DNA of 64,000 nucleotides, taken from Ipomoea triloba (taxonomy: Eukaryota > Streptophyta > Magnoliopsida > Solanales > Convolvulaceae). Under the pieces are notes generated by a model. That model saw nothing but the letters and a program-made list of their open reading frames with translations. It had not been told where the DNA came from and did no database searches. The position numbers and the translations under genes were made by a program. Position 1 is the stretch's first letter. Each line of letters starts with the position of its first letter. Of the stretch, positions 60,634 to 64,000 are shown one piece after another. The stretch spans positions 21,119,985 through 21,183,984 of the forward strand of contig NC_044925.1 of assembly GCF_003576645.1 (NCBI RefSeq), in the 5' to 3' direction.

Positions 60634-60929
60634 TTTTTTGTTTAATTAATCTTCTTTTGATTATTTAGAACAATACTCAATATTTTAATTATGTTTTTAC
60701 ATTATTGGGAATTGATAAAGAATATTCCCTAAGTATACTACCTATGTGTATCGCATACTTGCTCGGTATCAAATCAAGTCACCATGAGGAACTGTTTCCG
60801 AGCATAACCGATCTCAAAACGGACCGGCCAGACCTAAACATGAAGACCGAGCAGAAGCCTAGCTGGTAATAGTCTTTGGCCCACTGTAGTACCCACCCCG
60901 ACCAAGGTGTGTTCTTTTCCTTCTTAAGG
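60634..60929. other. Spacer between SINE and GCACCTTAAG element
   Basis: Nothing recognised. Confidence 0.5.
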
Positions 60930-61400
60930 TGCATCAGTTCTTCATATGATAACTTAAGGTGCATATTTTGTTGAAACTTAAGGTGTATGTGTCTGTCTAA
61001 AGTTTTAGGTGCGTTGTTTTACTTCTTAAGGTGCGTGGTTTGAGTGCTTAAGGTGTGTCAGTTGCGAAAACTTAAGCGTCGATCTAAAGCTTTAGGTGTG
61101 TGATTTTACTTCTTTAGGTGCATTATTTTCCTTTTTAAGTTGCATGATTTGTATGCTTAAGGTGTCTCAGTTGTTGAAGGAAGTGTGAAAGAAAGTAACA
61201 CCAGAAAGAGTACATGATTGAGTATAAAATTGAGTACGGGATTGAGTACAAGATTGGGTACAAGTTTGAGTAGTTGTTATACGCGTGCTTTTTAAAAAAA
61301 ATAAATAAATAAATTTCGATCAATGATTTGAGCCGTTGATATAAATTTGATTAACAAATCTAACCGACACCTGAGCAAGTTTCCGCACCAGAACTCATCG
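60930..61400 (+). repeat. GCACCTTAAG-motif repeat element, copy 2
   Basis: CTTAAGGTGCAT/CTTAAGGTGTG/TTTAGGTGCG words (the inverse of GCACCTTAAG) occur about twelve times between 60935 and 61170. Then come 'GAGTACAAGATTGGGTACAAG' type repeats (61210-61275) and a flank (ACGCGTGCTTTTT ... CGATCAATGATTTGAGCCGT ... CACCTGAGCAAG) that is the rough inverse of 2690-2800. Confidence 0.7.
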
Positions 61401-61504
61401 TTTTATACACACACTTATATCTTTATATTATGTCATTTTACATGTAATAAATTAAGAGTAAATATCTAATTTAACAAACACTTTTCTAGAACCGACTAAC
61501 TAAA

Positions 61505-61640
61505 GTCAAGCACATTGTGCTTAAATGGCATATAGTGATCTCCCCCATATGGAAGGTCATGAGTTTGAGTCTTAGTGGAGGTGATATTGAAATTGACTTT
61601 TTGTGCTTCAACAGCTTGAGAAAGCATAGATAGCTAACAC
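61505..61640 (+). mobile_element. SINE family 1 copy
   Basis: GGTCATGAGTTTGAGTCTTA (B-box region), GGAGGTGATATTGAAATTGA, TTTTTGTGCTTCAACAGC and TTGAGAAAGCATAGATAG match the family body. Confidence 0.75.
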
Positions 61641-63064
61641 AATCAATTAATTGATAGCTAATTGCCAAACACGCCTAAGACTCCATTTGAAAATGCAAAA
61701 TAATACATTTGGAAAGTCTTTCTTTTTAAAATTTTTCTAATGTGTGATTATTTAAAGATAAATAGAGTCAATAAAAATACACATTATAGTCAAAGGGAAA
61801 AGAGTCCATTGTGGCAAATACTATCTTTCTATATTTTTACTTAGAAATAAATTTTGGAATTCCTCTCGTTTTCCCCTCTCTCCTCTCACATACACTTAGC
61901 CCTTGTGCCTCATTGTCCATTGAAATCAATCAAATCTCGGTATGCATGTATATATTCTTTTCTTTTCATTTTTTATCCTCAAATAATAATATAATGTTTT
62001 TTTTAATGTATTTGTCAAGTATGCATGTATACCTTCAATATTTTGTTTCATTATATTTCTGTTTATCTTTCAAAGAGTGCCTCAATTTTTAGACAAACAG
62101 AAAATAGATAATTTTTTAAATGTTAGCCAAGTACTACAAAATGGATATGTTTTTATGAAAAATTGAAAATGAATCATTTTCTAAAAATTACTTTTGAAAA
62201 AATATTTTACTGGTTTCTAATAAGTATTTTTGTCTTTTGAAAACTCATTACATTTCTATTATTTAAACTAACCAAACTAGGAATACAATAATTCCGGCCT
62301 ATTCAATTCCTCAAAAATTTAATTTGTGAACCAAACAAAATATATGTAATTATAGTGTATGAATATTATCTTTGTAATTCCAAGTGTTGGATAAAGATAC
62401 ATACACAGCAACTAATTAATGTCTTTCTCAAAATGAATTTGTCTTACCCAACCTTGGTAGTGACTAGTGACAGAGACAGAATCGTAATGCAAATACGAAA
62501 CGCAAAACCTACTGTTGGCTAGCCATGCCCATGAAGACCTGTAGATAATTACACAAAAATAGAATAAAAAATAATGCCAATAGTTAGCAAATGCACATCG
62601 ATCTACAAAGATCTCTCTCTCTCTATATATATACTGGAAATAGCATAAGAGAATACATTACAATTTATAAATGGGTTACATAGACACAATCACAATCGAA
62701 TTGGTTGGTTTGGTTCCTCTTTACCAGCCTTCACCCAAAAAAATTTTTCTAAGAGGACATGTCACTGATATAAGTGTTAGGATCAAACGCTTACCTCTAC
62801 GCCAAAAGTTATAGCTAATTGCGAAGGTGCAACTTTATTTCTTTATACCTCCATACATAATGCTGGATTTGGTTCTTTACTGACCTCCACCCAACAATCT
62901 CCCTAGCTACATGGTATTGGACCTAGTCTTACTACTGGTCTCCGCCCAATAATTTTTTATTGGCTTTTTCGATTTAAGCATGTGGTCTTTTAATTTGCCA
63001 GTCACAACGCCAGATTCACTTAGAGTGAAATCAAAATGAAAGGGTTAGACTATCCTTATCCAGG
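61641..63064. other. Intergenic, nothing recognised
   Basis: AT-rich. About 62085-62340 has GTTTGGTT-like MITE words (GAACCAAACAAAAT); 62610-62633 is (CT)n/(TA)n. No gene. Confidence 0.45.
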
Positions 63065-63660
63065 CAATACTCTCTTACTTTAAAAAATGGGTCCCTCTTT
63101 CACATCATCAAATTAATTGCAATTTATTCACTATTTTACTTACATCCTACAATATTTTTTCACTCTCAAAAGTGACCATGCTATCACATTATAATACAAT
63201 AAAATAACAAAATACTAATAAAATAATTAAAAATAAATAAATAAAGTACAAAAAGGCTGCCGTGAGGCAACCTATGTACTTGAAAAACCTTAGTAGACTT
63301 CAATTTTTTGTGGTTTTTGAGGTGCCAATGAGTAGAGAGAAGAGGAAGATAAAAATAAATAAATAAATAATCCGACAAAAAAAAAAGGAAGCAGCAATGG
63401 TCATTACTTCAGGGTGGCCGCCACTATGAAGCGCGCCCCAGCGGGCGTGTGGGAAACACACTCTCGCTGGGGCGCACAGTGCGCTCCAAGCGTGCCTTTT
63501 GACTTTTTTTTTTCTCTTGCAAAAACCAATGCCTTTGCAGGAGAAAAATCAAACGAAAAACCAAGCATCTCATTTGTTGAAAAAACATCTCATATTTTGG
63601 ACGGTAAAAAACACCTAAAATTCACTATTGTGGATGCTCTTAGCAATCTTTCTATATACA
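63065..63660. mobile_element. MITE-like segment with GC-rich hairpin
   Basis: ACTCTCTTACTTTAAAAAAT ... TCACTATTTTACTTACATCC ... GGTGGCCGCCACTATG ... TTTGCAGGAGAAAAATC parallels 18800-19690. At 63433-63475 is a 19-bp near-perfect stem (GCGCCCCAGCG... / ...CGCTGGGGCGC) around loop GGAAA. Confidence 0.5.
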
Positions 63661-64000
63661 CCTAAATATTTTTTAAAAACAAAAAGAAAAAAAAAATGAA
63701 ATTCACTTTGGCATGTCATCTCCAGGGCTGCCCTGGCCATGTCTTGCCAAGGCGACGTCATAGGCCCCTAATTTTTTAAAAAGTATATATAATTTTTTAT
63801 GTATAAAACTATTATTTTTATTCTTGATAATTATGTTTTTAAAATTAATAAATTGGCCAGAATTGTAACTCAAAATAAAATTTTAGAATGAATTGACATT
63901 GAAATTTTGGTGAATAATTTTGTATTTAAATATGCACGAAAAATGTTACTTTGAAATTAAATTTTGAATTGTATTTTTTATTTGTTTAATTTTTATGCAT
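63661..64000. other. Intergenic, nothing recognised
   Basis: AT-rich to the window end. Confidence 0.5.

Overview
This window is nuclear DNA from a flowering plant, most likely a dicot. It is AT-rich and gene-poor, genes are split by introns with consensus splice sites, and the space between them is filled with plant transposon debris (Copia, LINE, SINE, Helitron, Stowaway, Harbinger and Mutator-type MITEs). An asterid such as a Convolvulaceae species is only a guess; nothing here proves the family.

Four intact nuclear genes can be modelled exon by exon, with every junction keeping the reading frame. (1) A group-II cyclic nucleotide-gated channel (CNGC5/6-like), + strand 13233-18320, 8 exons, 745 aa, with one GC-AG intron. 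(2) A HOOKLESS1-like GNAT acetyltransferase, - strand 27623-23336, 3 exons, 416 aa. (3) A small secreted pectin methylesterase/invertase inhibitor-like protein, - strand 34955-34166, 2 exons, 153 aa. (4) A DNA-3-methyladenine glycosylase I (TAG family), + strand 46052-50502, 5 exons, 394 aa. A broken first-exon fragment of a sulfhydryl oxidase (QSOX) lies head-to-head with the glycosylase gene. The four genes have unrelated jobs (ion channel, hormone/hook development, cell-wall enzyme control, DNA repair) and show no sign of acting as a cluster.

Layout: 1-1982 long LTR-like sequence with a decaying minisatellite; 1990-6250 MITEs and an irregular GCACCTTAAG repeat; 7643-8012 a two-level tandem repeat; 8296-9888 a probable Helitron carrying a GC-rich insert; 10371-12180 a patchwork of overlapping duplications with a tRNA-Asn-like sequence and three fragments of it; 13.2-18.3 kb channel gene; 18.3-23.3 kb intergenic repeats; 23.3-27.8 kb HLS1-like gene; 27.8-34.1 kb MITEs and SINEs; 34.2-35.1 kb inhibitor gene; 35.2-39.2 kb MITEs, including a nested pair with clean target-site duplications; 40.1-41.9 kb decayed Copia element; 42.0-44.6 kb old LINE interrupted by a SINE, plus MITEs; 45.3-50.6 kb QSOX fragment and glycosylase gene; 51.7-52.9 kb a (TA)n tract with an assembly gap; 53-64 kb foldback elements, a 2.5 kb decayed LINE, SINEs and the second copy of the GCACCTTAAG repeat.

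No new enzyme system was found. The most unusual material is structural: the overlapping duplications around tRNA-Asn, the dispersed GCACCTTAAG repeat, the Helitron with GC-rich cargo, and several insertions whose target-site duplications let the order of events be read directly.
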